Source: Jatrophihabitans sp.
GTDB taxonomy: Bacteria > Actinomycetota > Actinomycetes > Mycobacteriales > Jatrophihabitantaceae
Length of the DNA: 64,000 bases
Assembly (NCBI GenBank): GCA_036399055.1
Contig: DASWNX010000028.1
Coordinates: 1-64,000 of the forward strand
Direction of reading: 5' to 3'
The translations under genes were made by a program, and so were the position numbers. Positions 44,474-53,957 of this stretch are shown piece by piece; the first letter of the stretch is position 1, and each line of letters begins with the position of its first letter. The notes under the pieces are model-generated. The model did not search any database and was not told the origin of the DNA. It worked only from the letters and a program-made list of their open reading frames with translations.

Positions 44474-47248
44474 TCACAGCTGCTGGGCGATCACCCCGCG
44501 CCGCAAAGCCGTGCAGGCCGCCGCCGCGGTGGCCCTGATGCCGGGGTCGATCGCGTCGGCGCGGGCGAGTTGCTCGAGCAGGTCGAGCAGCTGGCGCATC
44601 CAGCGCACGAAGTCACCGGCCGGCAGCCCGGCGCCGTCGTCGGACATCGAGCTCAGCACCCGGTCCAGCGAGTCGCCCTTGGCCCACCGGTAGCTGGCCC
44701 AGACGAAGCCGAGGTCCGGCTCGCGTGAGAGCGGCAGGCGGTGGTCGGCCTCTCGCTCGCTGACCTCGGCCCACAGCCGCAGGGTGTCGCGCAGCGCGTC
44801 GCGCAGCGCTCCGCTGGGAAGCTTCGGCGCGGTCGGCTCGTCCCGGCGGGTCTCATAGACCATCGCCGAGCACACCCCGGCCAGCTCGGCGGCGTTCAGA
44901 CCCGACCAGGCGCCGGCGCGCAGGCACTCGGCGATCAGCAGGTCTGCCTCCGACCAGATCCGTGACAGCTGCCGTCCGGCCGTGGTGATCGTGTCACCGG
45001 TCTCGGCGGCCGGGCTCATGTAGCCGAGCTCGGTGAGCAGCGCGCACACCTGGTCGAAGGTCCGCGACAGCGAATGGGTGCGTCCCTCGGCCCGCTGGCG
45101 CAGCGCGTCGTTCTCCCGCCGCAACCGGCTGGCCCGCTCGGCCCACCTGGCGTGTTCCTCGCGGTCGTCGCAGCCGTGGCAGGGATGGGCGCGCAGCGCC
45201 GCCCGCAGGTCCGACAGCTCTGGATCGTCGGCGGCGCCGTTGCGATCGCGCCGCCGGCGTGAACCCGGGTCGGCGATCCTGAGGTTGCGGATCGAGGAGG
45301 CCACGTCCTTGCGGGCGCTCGGGTTGCGGTGGTTGAAGTGCTTGGAGATCGGCAACCGCCCGAGCACCTCGACGACGTGCGGAAAGTCCAGCAGGGTGAC
45401 CGGCCCGGCCCAGTGGTCCTCGGTGACGACCAGGGGCCGGGGGTCGGCCAGCGGCGAGGTCCCGGGGTCCACCACCACGGCCAGGCCCGCGCGGCGCCCG
45501 GACTGGATCCGGATCACGTCGCCGACCGACAGCGCCTCCAGCGACTGCACGACTGCGGCCCGGCGATCGGAGACTCCCTTGCGCGACAGCGACTTCTCCC
45601 GCTCCGAGAGCCGGGTGCGCAGCTCCTGGTACTCGGCGAAGTCACCCAGATGGCAGTGCATCCGGCTCTCGTAATCGGCCAGCGACTTCTCGTTGCGGGT
45701 GATCTGGCGGGTCAGGCCGACCACCGAGCGGTCGGCCTGGAACTGCGCGAACGATGACTCCAGCAGCGCGCGAGCGGTGTCGCGGCCCACCTGGGACACC
45801 AGGTTGATCGCCATGTTGTAGGACGGGCGGAACGACGAGCGCAGCGGGTAGGTCCGCGTCGAGGCCAGGCCGGCCACTCGCGCCGGGTCGATCTCGGGGC
45901 TCCACTGCACCACCGCGTGACCCTCGATGTCGATGCCCCGGCGGCCTGCCCGGCCGGTCAGCTGGGTGTACTCCCCCGGGGTCAGGTCGGCGTGGGCCTC
46001 GCCGTTGAACTTGACCAGCCGCTCCAGCAGCACCGTCCGGGCCGGCATGTTGATGCCCAGCGCGAGGGTCTCGGTGGCGAAGACGACCCGCACCAGGCCC
46101 CGGACGAACAGCTCCTCCACGACCTCCTTGAACGCCGGGATCATGCCTGCGTGGTGGGCGGCGATGCCCCGCTGCAGCCCCTCGGAGAACTCCCAGTAGC
46201 CCAGCACGTCGAGGTCCTCGGCGGCCAGGTTGGCCGTCCGGTTCTCGACCAGCAGCCTGATGTCCTCGCGCTCGTCCTCGGTGGTCAGCCGCAGATTGGC
46301 CGCGACGCACTGCCGGACGGCGGCGTCGCACCCGGCTCGGCTGAAGATGAAGTCGATCGCGGGCAGCAGCCCTTCCCGGTCGAGCCGGCCGATCACGTCA
46401 GGGCGCGAGGGCGGACGCCATCGCGGTCCCGGCCCGCCGCGGTAGCGGTCCCTCCCGGGCCGGCTGCGGTTGGCCAGCTCCGTGGTGCGCATCCGCTCCC
46501 GGACGTAGCGCAGCAGCGTCGGGTCGACCCGGACGCCGTCGGGCCCGCCAGCGCCGGTGTGCGGTGACTCGGTGTCCTCGGCGAACAGGTCGAACATCCT
46601 GCTGCCCACCAGCATGTGCTGCCACAGCGGCACCGGCCGCTCCTCGTGGACGATCACCCGGGTGTCGCCGCGGACCTCGACCAGCCAGTCGCCGAACTCC
46701 TCGGCGTTGGAGACCGTCGCCGACAGCGACACCAGCCGCACCGAGTCGGGCAGGTGGATGATCACCTCTTCCCAGACCGCGCCCCGGAACCGGTCGCCGA
46801 GGTAGTGAACCTCGTCCATCACCACGAAGCCCAGGCCCGCGAGGGCGTCGCTGCCGACGTAGAGCATGTTGCGCAGCACTTCGGTGGTCATCACCACGAT
46901 CGGCGCGTGCGGGTTGATCGCGTTGTCGCCGGTCAGCAGGCCGACGTTGGCAGGGCCGTAACGCTGCAGCAGGTCGTTGTACTTCTGGTTGGACAGCGCC
47001 TTGATCGGCGTGGTGTAGAAGCATTTCTGCCCGACGGCCAGGGCGAGGTAGATGGCGAACTCGCCGACTACCGTCTTGCCCGCGCCGGTCGGCGCGCAGA
47101 CCAGCACGCCGTAGCCCTCTTCCAGAGACTGGCACGCCTGAATCTGGAAGTCGTCGAGCTCGAAGCTGTAACCGGCCTGGAACTCGGTCACCCTCGGGAA
47201 CTTCGTCCGCTGACGGGATTGGGCATACCGCTGCGCCGGCGAGGACAT
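44474..47248 (-). CDS. helY: DEAD/DEAH superfamily 2 helicase HelY (Ski2/Mtr4-like)
   Basis: 924 aa from the ATG at 47246-47248. The motifs are in order: 'VLVCAPTGAGKTVVGEFA' (I), 'FYTTPIKALSNQKY' (Ia), 'VVMDEVHYLGD' (II, DEVH), 'SLSATVSNAEEFG' (III), 'VFATETLALGINMPARTVL', and 'LTGRAGRRGIDIEGHAVV' (VI). A long C-terminal region matches the Ski2-like arch and helical parts. In actinobacteria this is HelY, with a proposed role in RNA or DNA unwinding. It is syntenic with the exonuclease and tatC/pafCBA as in mycobacteria. Confidence 0.95.
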   Translation of the reverse strand: MSSPAQRYAQSRQRTKFPRVTEFQAGYSFELDDFQIQACQSLEEGYGVLVCAPTGAGKTVVGEFAIYLALAVGQKCFYTTPIKALSNQKYNDLLQRYGPANVGLLTGDNAINPHAPIVVMTTEVLRNMLYVGSDALAGLGFVVMDEVHYLGDRFRGAVWEEVIIHLPDSVRLVSLSATVSNAEEFGDWLVEVRGDTRVIVHEERPVPLWQHMLVGSRMFDLFAEDTESPHTGAGGPDGVRVDPTLLRYVRERMRTTELANRSRPGRDRYRGGPGPRWRPPSRPDVIGRLDREGLLPAIDFIFSRAGCDAAVRQCVAANLRLTTEDEREDIRLLVENRTANLAAEDLDVLGYWEFSEGLQRGIAAHHAGMIPAFKEVVEELFVRGLVRVVFATETLALGINMPARTVLLERLVKFNGEAHADLTPGEYTQLTGRAGRRGIDIEGHAVVQWSPEIDPARVAGLASTRTYPLRSSFRPSYNMAINLVSQVGRDTARALLESSFAQFQADRSVVGLTRQITRNEKSLADYESRMHCHLGDFAEYQELRTRLSEREKSLSRKGVSDRRAAVVQSLEALSVGDVIRIQSGRRAGLAVVVDPGTSPLADPRPLVVTEDHWAGPVTLLDFPHVVEVLGRLPISKHFNHRNPSARKDVASSIRNLRIADPGSRRRRDRNGAADDPELSDLRAALRAHPCHGCDDREEHARWAERASRLRRENDALRQRAEGRTHSLSRTFDQVCALLTELGYMSPAAETGDTITTAGRQLSRIWSEADLLIAECLRAGAWSGLNAAELAGVCSAMVYETRRDEPTAPKLPSGALRDALRDTLRLWAEVSEREADHRLPLSREPDLGFVWASYRWAKGDSLDRVLSSMSDDGAGLPAGDFVRWMRQLLDLLEQLARADAIDPGIRATAAAACTALRRGVIAQQL

Positions 47249-47278
47249 GGCTCCAGCGTACTTGCGCCTCACGAGCAC

Positions 47279-47458
47279 CTGGCCGTTCTCACGTTCTCAG
47301 CCGTTCTGCCGTGCCCAGCGGCGCGCCCAGCGGTCCCCCGCCGTTCCCAGCGGGCCCCCGTCGTCCTCAGGGTTCTCAGCCGTCCTCGGCCGGACCGCGA
47401 CGCGCCGGACCGCGACGAGCCGGACCGCGACGAGCCGGACCGGGTCAGCCGGAGCGGG
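47279..47458. repeat. Short GC-rich tandem repeats between helY and the small ORF
   Basis: No gene. 47389-47440 carries about three copies of CCGGACCGCGACGAG-like units, followed by degenerate copies to 47460. The left part is C/G-rich with repeats of CCCAGCG. This stretch is the leader of helY if transcription starts at the SOS promoter. Confidence 0.65.
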
Positions 47459-47635
47459 TCAGCCGACCAGATCAGCGGCCTCCTCGCACTGCAGCAGGAT
47501 CGTGGCGGCGTCGGCGCTGGGCAGCAGCACCGTCAGGGTGAACCTGCCCGGCTCGCTCGGGCTGAGCGTGGCGCATCGGTCAGACCTCGCCCGCCGCCGA
47601 CGGGCCGCGGTCAGGCTCGGCGCGAGTTCGGTCAT
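47459..47635 (-). CDS. 58-aa protein behind a LexA box
   Basis: This ORF is not in standard tracks. It starts at the ATG 47633-47635 and ends in TGA at 47459-47461. It reads 'MTELAPSLTAARRRRARSDR', then 'PGRFTLTVLLPSADAATILL' and an acidic end: a basic N-terminus, a beta-alpha-like hydrophobic core, no signal peptide. Its ATG overlaps the stop of a 14-codon ORF (start 47682), whose own ATG overlaps the stop of a 7-codon ORF (start 47696). So a chain of overlapping starts leads into it. A perfect LexA box lies 75 nt upstream. No family is recognised; an SOS-induced regulator is possible. Confidence 0.55.
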   Translation of the reverse strand: MTELAPSLTAARRRRARSDRCATLSPSEPGRFTLTVLLPSADAATILLQCEEAADLVG

Positions 47636-47710
47636 CGGGTGCTGCCGGTCGGGAGCGGGTTCACGGGGGTCTTCATACCTTCACTGTCGGCGTCATGGGC
47701 CAGATCCTAA

Positions 47711-47726
47711 TCGAACATATGTTCGA
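47711..47726. promoter_or_regulatory. Perfect LexA (SOS) box
   Basis: TCGAACATATGTTCGA, a perfect 16-bp palindrome matching the actinobacterial/Gram-positive LexA consensus GAAC-N4-GTTC with TCGA flanks. It lies 25 nt beyond the MFS stop, so it can serve only the leftward ORF chain and possibly helY. Confidence 0.9.
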
Positions 47727-47751
47727 CTGATGCCCCGACCCGCCGAAACCC

Positions 47752-49263
47752 TCAGGCTGCGGCCCGCGCGCTGCCCTCCCCCGTGAGATCGGCGCCGGTG
47801 GCGCGGTCGCGCAGCAGCGCGTCGCCGACCGCCAGCGCCAGGGCGAGCACCAGGAACACCACCGCGACGAGCAGCCCGTGTTGCAGGGCCCGGCCGTAGT
47901 CTCCCCGGCTGGCCGACAGCTGGGCGTAGAACACCGAACCCACCGCGGCGATGCCGATCGCGGCCCCGATCCGCTGACCGACCTGGATCAGGCCGCCGGC
48001 CGTGCCACCCTGCTCGACCGGCACCTCTGACAGCGTCAGCGTCTGGTTCGGCGAGATGACCAGGCCCGAACCGACGCCACCCACCAGCAGCGGGGCGATC
48101 AGGGCCCAGCCGGTGAGGTCGGCGGGCACTTCACGGACCACCAGGATCACTCCGAGATAGCCGGCCACCACCAACCCCAGCCCGGTCACCACCAGCCCCC
48201 GGCCGAACCGGTGCACCACCCGCCCGGCCAGCCCAGCGGCCAACCCCGAGCCGACGGCAAAGGGCAGCGTGACCAGGCCGGCCAGCAGCGCCGAGTAGCC
48301 CAGGCCGAACTGCAACAGCAGGGTCAGGACGAAGAACAGCGAGGTGAAGCCGGCGAAGTAGATGGTGATCATCGAGCTGCCGAAGGAGAAGGACCGCCGG
48401 CGAAACAGCGTCAGGTCGACCAGGGCGTCGCCGCCCCGGTTGCGATACCGCACCTCCCAGGCCAGGAAGCTGGCCAGCAGCAGCGCCGCCAGGGGCACCA
48501 GCAGCCATTTGGCGTTGCCCTTCCACTGCTGCTCCTGCACGAAGGGAAGCAGCAGCACCACCACGCCGAGGCCTAACAGCAGCACCCCGACCGGGTCGAG
48601 GTCATTCCGCCGGGCTCGCTGCTCGGCCGATGCCTGCGGCAGCAGCCGCATCGCGAACGGCACGGCGAGCAGGCCGATCGGCAGGTTCACGAAGAACACG
48701 TACCGCCAGCCGTGGGTCTCACCGAAGACCTCGATCAGCAGGCCGCCGATCAGCGGCCCCAGCGCCGTCGAGATGCCGACCATGGCGCCGAACAGGCCGA
48801 ATGCCTTGGCTCGCTCCCGGCCGCGGAACAGTTGCTGGATGAGCGCGCTGATCTGCGGCGTCAGCAACCCCGCGGCCAGCCCCTGGCTCAGCCGGGCGAT
48901 CACCAGCCAGGTCGGGTTCGGCGCCACCCCGCAGAGCAGGCTGGCGAACGTGAACGCCAGCATGCCGAAGATGAACAGCCTGCGCCGGCCGCGGGCGTCA
49001 CCCAGTCGGCCGGCCGGCACCAGCAACAGCCCGAAGGTCAGCGAGTACCCCGAGAGCACCCACTGGATGGCCTCGCCGGAGGCGTGCAGGCCCACGTCGA
49101 TCGAGTGCAGCGCGACGTTGACGATCGAGACGTCCAACAGCACCATGGACCCGCCGACCAGGCAGACTGCCAGCGCCTTCCAGCGGTTGGGGTCGGGCAC
49201 GAAACCGTCCTCGACTCTGGCCGGTGAGCTGTCGGGGACCTGCGGCGCGGGAGAAGCTGACAC
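47752..49263 (-). CDS. MFS drug exporter, DHA2 family (14 helices)
   Basis: 503 aa, 14 predicted helices. 'IQWVLSGYSLTFGLLLVPAGRLGDARGRRRLF' is the DHA2 motif A, and 'GPLIGGLLIEVFGETHGWRYVFFVNLPIG' is the antiporter motif C and following loop typical of EmrB/QacA. It probably exports hydrophobic drugs or cations. It interrupts the otherwise conserved helY-tatC order. No regulator is adjacent. Confidence 0.93.
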   Translation of the reverse strand: MSASPAPQVPDSSPARVEDGFVPDPNRWKALAVCLVGGSMVLLDVSIVNVALHSIDVGLHASGEAIQWVLSGYSLTFGLLLVPAGRLGDARGRRRLFIFGMLAFTFASLLCGVAPNPTWLVIARLSQGLAAGLLTPQISALIQQLFRGRERAKAFGLFGAMVGISTALGPLIGGLLIEVFGETHGWRYVFFVNLPIGLLAVPFAMRLLPQASAEQRARRNDLDPVGVLLLGLGVVVLLLPFVQEQQWKGNAKWLLVPLAALLLASFLAWEVRYRNRGGDALVDLTLFRRRSFSFGSSMITIYFAGFTSLFFVLTLLLQFGLGYSALLAGLVTLPFAVGSGLAAGLAGRVVHRFGRGLVVTGLGLVVAGYLGVILVVREVPADLTGWALIAPLLVGGVGSGLVISPNQTLTLSEVPVEQGGTAGGLIQVGQRIGAAIGIAAVGSVFYAQLSASRGDYGRALQHGLLVAVVFLVLALALAVGDALLRDRATGADLTGEGSARAAA

Positions 49264-49367
49264 CCATCCATCGTGCCTGAGCCGCCGACCACCGGTGTCC
49301 CCTGCGCCGACGCCGGTCTCGTGGGCTGCTGGCTCCCGGCTACTGGCTACCGGTTACCGGCGCCGGC

Positions 49368-50276
49368 TCAGGGCAGGTCGCTCCATCCGGAGTCGGCGCG
49401 GGCCGGGCCGGGCAGCTTCTCAGGCAGCGGGTCCACCGTCGAGGCCACGTCGTCGGGAAGCTGCTCGGCCTCGGCCGCGGCCTCGCGCCGGGCCAGCCGC
49501 CGGTCGTGCAGGAAACACCACAGCACGGCCAGCTCGAAGAGCAGGCACATCGGCAGCGCCATCGCGACCATGGTGAACGGGTCGGCAGACGGGGTCGCCA
49601 CCCCGGCGAACAGGAAGATCAGGAAGATCCCGAGCCGCTGGCCGCGCTTGAGCAGCGAGAACGGCAGCACCCGCACGGCGTTGAGCATCACGATCAGCAG
49701 CGGCAGCTCGAACGAGGCCCCGAAGACGGTGAGCATCAAGATCACGAACGAGATGTAGTAGTTGACGTCCAGACCGGCCTGGGTGCCACTGCCGGCCTGG
49801 GTGATCAGCACGTCCAGGCCCTTGTACAAGGTCAGGTAGGCCAGGCTCATCCCGAGGGCGAACAGCACCGTGGAGATCGCGACGAAGGCGACCGTCCAGC
49901 GCTTCTCGTGCCGGTGCAGGCCGGGCGTGACGAAGGCCCACAGCTGATAGAGCCACAGCGGGGCGGTCAGGACAGCGCCGGCCACCACCGAGACCTTGAG
50001 CCGGATGGTGAACCCGTCCAGCGGCGCCCGGAACAGCAGCTTGCACTGCTCTGGGCTCTGGTCGAGGGCTCCGAGGCGGTGCTCGAAGGAGATGTTGCAG
50101 TACGGCTGCTTCAGCAGCGCCAGCAGCGGGTTGTAGATGATCCACCCGACGATCGCGCCCAGAGCGACGATGACCATGACGATGATCAGGCGCCTGCGCA
50201 GTTCGCGCAGGTGGTCCAGCACCGACATCCGGCCCTCGGGATTGGCCTTGGTCGAGCGCTTGAGCGACCGGGTCAT
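49368..50276 (-). CDS. tatC: Twin-arginine translocase subunit TatC
   Basis: 302 aa with six membrane helices. It begins 'MSVLDHLRELRRRLIIVMV', the conserved TatC start; 'EALLKQPYCNI..' and 'APLWLYQLWAFVTPGLHRHEKRW' hold the signal-peptide-binding region. The C-terminal tail is long and acidic, as usual in actinobacteria. It forms the receptor for folded Tat substrates, such as the Rieske lipoprotein at 55398. Its start overlaps the preceding small membrane-protein gene by 4 nt; no tatA is adjacent. Confidence 0.96.
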   Translation of the reverse strand: MTRSLKRSTKANPEGRMSVLDHLRELRRRLIIVMVIVALGAIVGWIIYNPLLALLKQPYCNISFEHRLGALDQSPEQCKLLFRAPLDGFTIRLKVSVVAGAVLTAPLWLYQLWAFVTPGLHRHEKRWTVAFVAISTVLFALGMSLAYLTLYKGLDVLITQAGSGTQAGLDVNYYISFVILMLTVFGASFELPLLIVMLNAVRVLPFSLLKRGQRLGIFLIFLFAGVATPSADPFTMVAMALPMCLLFELAVLWCFLHDRRLARREAAAEAEQLPDDVASTVDPLPEKLPGPARADSGWSDLP

Positions 50277-50467
50277 CGCAGCCTGTCCGCCGCGGCCTGC
50301 AACTGGGCGCCCAGTCGGGTCAGCTCGGCCATCTGCTGCTCGAGCCTGGCGCGTTCAGCGACCAGCCGCCGTGACTTCCAACTGATCTCATAACTGGCGA
50401 AGCCGAGCACGACCACGGCCAACAGGACAGCGAAGCCCCACGCGCCGGCGACAATCCAACCCTGCAT
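50273..50467 (-). CDS. 64-aa single-pass membrane protein in the tatA position
   Basis: One N-terminal membrane helix ('GFAVLLAVVVLGFASYEI') is followed by a basic stretch and an amphipathic coiled coil ('RLEQQMAELTRLGAQLQAAADRL'). It has the size and layout of TatA and overlaps tatC by 4 nt where actinobacteria usually place tatA. But it lacks the TatA FG hinge and LPE/LPD motif ('FGxxKLPE'), so it should not be called TatA. It could be a TatC partner or an unrelated small protein. Confidence 0.8.
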   Translation of the reverse strand: MQGWIVAGAWGFAVLLAVVVLGFASYEISWKSRRLVAERARLEQQMAELTRLGAQLQAAADRLR

Positions 50468-50478
50468 GACTGGGCAGC

Positions 50479-51423
50479 TTACTGTTCGCGGTAGGCGGCC
50501 AGCGCCTGTGTGGCCGAGGCCTCGACGTCACGGGCCAACCAGTCCGGGGCCAGCACGGTGACCGCGCCGCCCGAGCGCCGGGCCAGCGCCGCCACCCAGG
50601 CCGGATTGGCCACCCGCAGCGTCACCCGCAAGGCCGCGCCCACCTGCTGCACCGTCTCGCACGGGTAGTAGTCACTGACCCATTCCCAACCCGGGCCCAG
50701 CCGCAGCTCGACCAGCAGATGCTCCGGCGCGGGCCGGTAGACCCCGGCGCTGACGTCGGTCAGGGTCACAGTGGCCGGCACGTCGGCCGGCTCGTCGAGC
50801 AGCGTCGCGTCCTCGATCCGGTCCACCCGGAAGATCCGCATGCCCTCGGCCCGGCGGCACCACGCCTCCAGGTACCCGATCTCCTCGGCGACGAAGACCC
50901 GGACCGGGTCGATGACCCGGCGGGTCGTCTCGTCGCGGTTGGCGGAGTAGTAGTCCATTTCGATGGCGCGCTTCTGCTCGACCGCCTGCCGGGCCAGGTT
51001 GAGCCAGCGATCACGCCCGGCCAGTCGGATGTCCACCGCGTCGGCGTCCAGGTGCTGGCCGGCCGCTGCCTCGATCTTGGTCAGGGCTCGCTCGGCCGCG
51101 CCGCCCTGGGTAGCGCCCGGGACGTCGGTCAGGGCGCGCAGGGCGACCGCCAGCGTCATCGCCTCGGTCGCGGTCAGCTTCAACGGCCTGCTCAGGCCGC
51201 CGTCGTAGGTGACCGACACCGTGTCCCCGTCGAACATCAGGTCGATCAGGTCCTCGGGCCCGGAGCTGCGTCCGCACAGCCACAGCATCTCCAGCTCCTT
51301 GCGCAGCTGCTCCTCACCGATCCCGAACGTGCGCGCGGTCTCGCTGATCGAGGCCACTCCCTGCGACAGGATGTAAGGCACCAGGGCCAGCAACCGGGAC
51401 ACCTTGTCGCTGGTGTCGGTCAC
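50479..51423 (-). CDS. pafC: WYL-domain regulator PafC
   Basis: 314 aa. Residues 1-75 are a winged-helix DNA-binding domain ('DKVSRLLALVPYILSQGVASISETARTFGIGEEQLRKELEMLW'). A WYL/WCX domain follows ('RVIDPVRVFVAEEIGYLEAWCRRAEGMRIFRVDRI') with the conserved ligand-pocket strand. With PafB it forms the PafBC activator of DNA-damage genes. Its start overlaps the pafB stop by 4 nt. Confidence 0.95.
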   Translation of the reverse strand: MTDTSDKVSRLLALVPYILSQGVASISETARTFGIGEEQLRKELEMLWLCGRSSGPEDLIDLMFDGDTVSVTYDGGLSRPLKLTATEAMTLAVALRALTDVPGATQGGAAERALTKIEAAAGQHLDADAVDIRLAGRDRWLNLARQAVEQKRAIEMDYYSANRDETTRRVIDPVRVFVAEEIGYLEAWCRRAEGMRIFRVDRIEDATLLDEPADVPATVTLTDVSAGVYRPAPEHLLVELRLGPGWEWVSDYYPCETVQQVGAALRVTLRVANPAWVAALARRSGGAVTVLAPDWLARDVEASATQALAAYREQ

Positions 51424-52535
51424 CGGCCACCGCCGGTCAACGCCGTGCCTCCGGCCACCGCCGCAGGCTCGGCGCTCTCGGCACCCGGTCGGCCGCCGGT
51501 GACGCCGCTGAGCAACCCGATCACCGCGGTCACCAGCTCCGGCGGCTCGAGCGCGACGGCTTCGGCCCCGGCGCCGGCCACCAGCCCGGCAAGCCGGTCG
51601 AGGTCGCGGTAGTCCAGGGTCAGCACATCTCCCTCGGCGGTGCTGCGCACCTGCCGCGCCTGGCGCCGCAGCTGGCCGCCGCGGCCCGGAGCGACCCGCA
51701 CACTGGCCAGCTGGTCGGGTTGGTGGTTGGCGCCCCGGACCAGCTCGAGCATGTCCAGGTCCTCAGGACGGCTGGTCTCGGCGGCGGTGGCCAGTGTCCT
51801 GACCTCGCCGACGATCCGGTCCAGCCGGAAGCTGCGCACATCGCCACGGCCTCGGTCATAGCCGACCACGTACCACCGGCCACGCCAGGACAGCACTCCC
51901 CACGGCTCGAGAACCCGTTTCTGCGGCGCGGGGGCCGACTGCTTGCGGTGGGCGAACTGCACCACCCGGCGCTCGGACACCGCCGCGACCAGGCCCGGCA
52001 GCGCCGGCTCGTTGCCCGGCAGCGGGGGCAACGCGTCGGCGCCGGGCGGCTCCTCGATCTCGATTCCGGCGGCGCGCAGCTTGATCAGCGCGGTCCGGGC
52101 CTCGGTGGCCAGCGACGCGGTGCTCCAGAGCCGGCCGGCCAGTCCCACCGCGGCCGCCTCGTCGGCGGTGAACTCGATCGGCGGCAGCTCGAACTGGTGC
52201 CGGGCGATCCGGTAGCCGTCCTCGGTGTCGAAGACGGAGTTGCGCCCGGTCTCCAGCGGGATCCCGAGCTCGCGCAGCTCGGCCTTGTCGCGCTCGAAGC
52301 TCCGCTTGAAAGCCTCGTCGGGATTGGTGGAGTCCTCTGACACCTCATAGCCCTCGACGGTGTCGCGGATGCGGTCAGCGGTGATGTACTGCCGGGTCGA
52401 GAGCAGGCACAGCACCAGAGACACCAGTCGTTGCTGTCGACGCGCCGCCATGTCCGACAACGGTAGGCGACGCCGACGCCCGCGCGGCGCGCCACCCCGG
52501 GCGGGCTGCGTGGTTCGTCGGGCCCCGGCGTTCAC
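51420..52535 (-). CDS. pafB: WYL-domain regulator PafB
   Basis: 371 aa. A winged-helix N-domain is preceded by a basic stretch ('[38 protein letters not shown]'; the true start may be internal). The WYL core is '[34 protein letters not shown]', followed by the C-terminal WCX extension. It pairs with PafC. Its start overlaps the pafA stop by 4 nt, so pafA-pafB-pafC is one translationally coupled unit. Confidence 0.95.
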   Translation of the reverse strand: MNAGARRTTQPARGGAPRGRRRRLPLSDMAARRQQRLVSLVLCLLSTRQYITADRIRDTVEGYEVSEDSTNPDEAFKRSFERDKAELRELGIPLETGRNSVFDTEDGYRIARHQFELPPIEFTADEAAAVGLAGRLWSTASLATEARTALIKLRAAGIEIEEPPGADALPPLPGNEPALPGLVAAVSERRVVQFAHRKQSAPAPQKRVLEPWGVLSWRGRWYVVGYDRGRGDVRSFRLDRIVGEVRTLATAAETSRPEDLDMLELVRGANHQPDQLASVRVAPGRGGQLRRQARQVRSTAEGDVLTLDYRDLDRLAGLVAGAGAEAVALEPPELVTAVIGLLSGVTGGRPGAESAEPAAVAGGTALTGGGR

Positions 52536-53890
52536 ATCGAGGCAATCAGCTTCTCGACCCGGTCATCGACCGCTCGGAACGGGTCCTTGCACAGCACGGT
52601 CCGCTGGGCCTGGTCGTTCAGCTTGAGGTGGACCCAGTCCACCGTGAAGTCACGCCTGGTCTCCTGCGCGCGCTTGATGAACTCCCCGCGCAGCTTGGCC
52701 CGGGTGGTCTGGGGCGGCACGCTCTTGGCCTCGAACACCGCCAGGTCAGAGGTCGTCCGGGTGACCGCGCCGCGGTTGGCCAGCAGGTAGTACAGACCCC
52801 GGTCCCGCCGGATGTCGTGATAGGTCAGGTCGAGCTGGGCGATCCGCGGCGAGGACAGCGGCAGGTCGTAGCGGTTGCGGTAGCGCTCCAGCAGCTGGTA
52901 CTTGGTGGCCCAGTCGATCTCGCGGTCGATCAGGCTGAGGTCGCCGGACTCGACCGCCTTGAGGGTCCGGCCCCACAGGTCGAGCACCTGCTCGGTGACC
53001 GGGTCCGAGCCCGTGGCGTCGACGAACGTCCGCGCCTTCTCGAAGTACTCCCGCTGGATCTCGCTGGCACTGGCCTGCCGGCCGTTGGCCAGCTTCACCT
53101 GCCGGCTGCCGGTCAGGTCGTGGCTGATCTCGCGGATCGCCCGGATCGGGTTCTCCAGGGTCAGGTCCTTGAAGGTGATGCCCTGCTCCATCATCCGCAG
53201 CACCAGGTCGGCGCTGCCCACCTTGAGCAGGGTGGTGGACTCGTTCATGTTGGAGTCGCCGACGATGACGTGCAGCCGCCGGTAGCGCTCGGCGTCGGCG
53301 TGCGGCTCGTCCCGGGTGTTGATGATGGGCCTTGACCGGGTGGTGGCCGAGGAGACGCCCTCCCAGATGTGCTCGGCCCGCTGGCTGAGGCAGTAGACCG
53401 CGCCCCGGGGGGTCTGCAGCACCTTTCCCGCGCCGCAGATCAGCTGCCGGGTGACCAGGAACGGGATCAGCACGTCGGCCATCCGGCTGAACTCGCCGTG
53501 CCGGGCGACCAGGAAGTTCTCATGGCAGCCGTAGGAGTTGCCGGCCGAGTCGGTGTTGTTCTTGAACAAGTAGATGTCGCCGGCGATGCCCTCGTCGTTG
53601 AGCCGCTTCTCGGCGTCGATGAGCAGGCCCTCCAGGATCCGCTCACCGGCCTTGTCGTGGGTGACCAGGCTGAGCAGCGAATCGCACTCGGGGGTGGCGT
53701 ACTCGGGATGGCTGCCCACGTCGAGGTAGAGCCGGGCGCCGTTGCGCAGGAAGACGTTGGAGGACCGGCCCCAGCTCACCACCCGGCGAAACAGGTAGCG
53801 GGCCACCTCGTCAGGGCTGAGCCGGCGCTGACCCTCAAAAGTGCAGGTCACACCGTATTCGTTCTCGATACCGAAGATGCGTCGCTGCAC
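52532..53890 (-). CDS. pafA: Pup-protein ligase PafA
   Basis: 452 aa, glutamine-synthetase-like fold. It begins '[20 protein letters not shown]', with the metal-binding Glu of 'GIENEYG'. '[25 protein letters not shown]' holds the catalytic Asp and HPEY loop, and '[21 protein letters not shown]' the nucleotide and metal residues. It couples the C-terminal Glu of deamidated Pup to substrate lysines. pafB overlaps at its 3' end. Confidence 0.97.
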   Translation of the reverse strand: MQRRIFGIENEYGVTCTFEGQRRLSPDEVARYLFRRVVSWGRSSNVFLRNGARLYLDVGSHPEYATPECDSLLSLVTHDKAGERILEGLLIDAEKRLNDEGIAGDIYLFKNNTDSAGNSYGCHENFLVARHGEFSRMADVLIPFLVTRQLICGAGKVLQTPRGAVYCLSQRAEHIWEGVSSATTRSRPIINTRDEPHADAERYRRLHVIVGDSNMNESTTLLKVGSADLVLRMMEQGITFKDLTLENPIRAIREISHDLTGSRQVKLANGRQASASEIQREYFEKARTFVDATGSDPVTEQVLDLWGRTLKAVESGDLSLIDREIDWATKYQLLERYRNRYDLPLSSPRIAQLDLTYHDIRRDRGLYYLLANRGAVTRTTSDLAVFEAKSVPPQTTRAKLRGEFIKRAQETRRDFTVDWVHLKLNDQAQRTVLCKDPFRAVDDRVEKLIASM

Positions 53891-53957
53891 GAACCCAGCC
53901 TAGTCAGCGTTGGAGCCGGATGCGCCTTGTGTGGCGTCATCGGCATGCATTTGTCGC

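Noticed and set aside
47279..47460. CRISPR array at the GC-rich repeats
   Set aside because: Units are about 15 bp, directly tandem and have no spacers.
50273..50467. Calling this gene tatA
   Set aside because: Topology fits but the FG hinge and following motif of TatA are absent.
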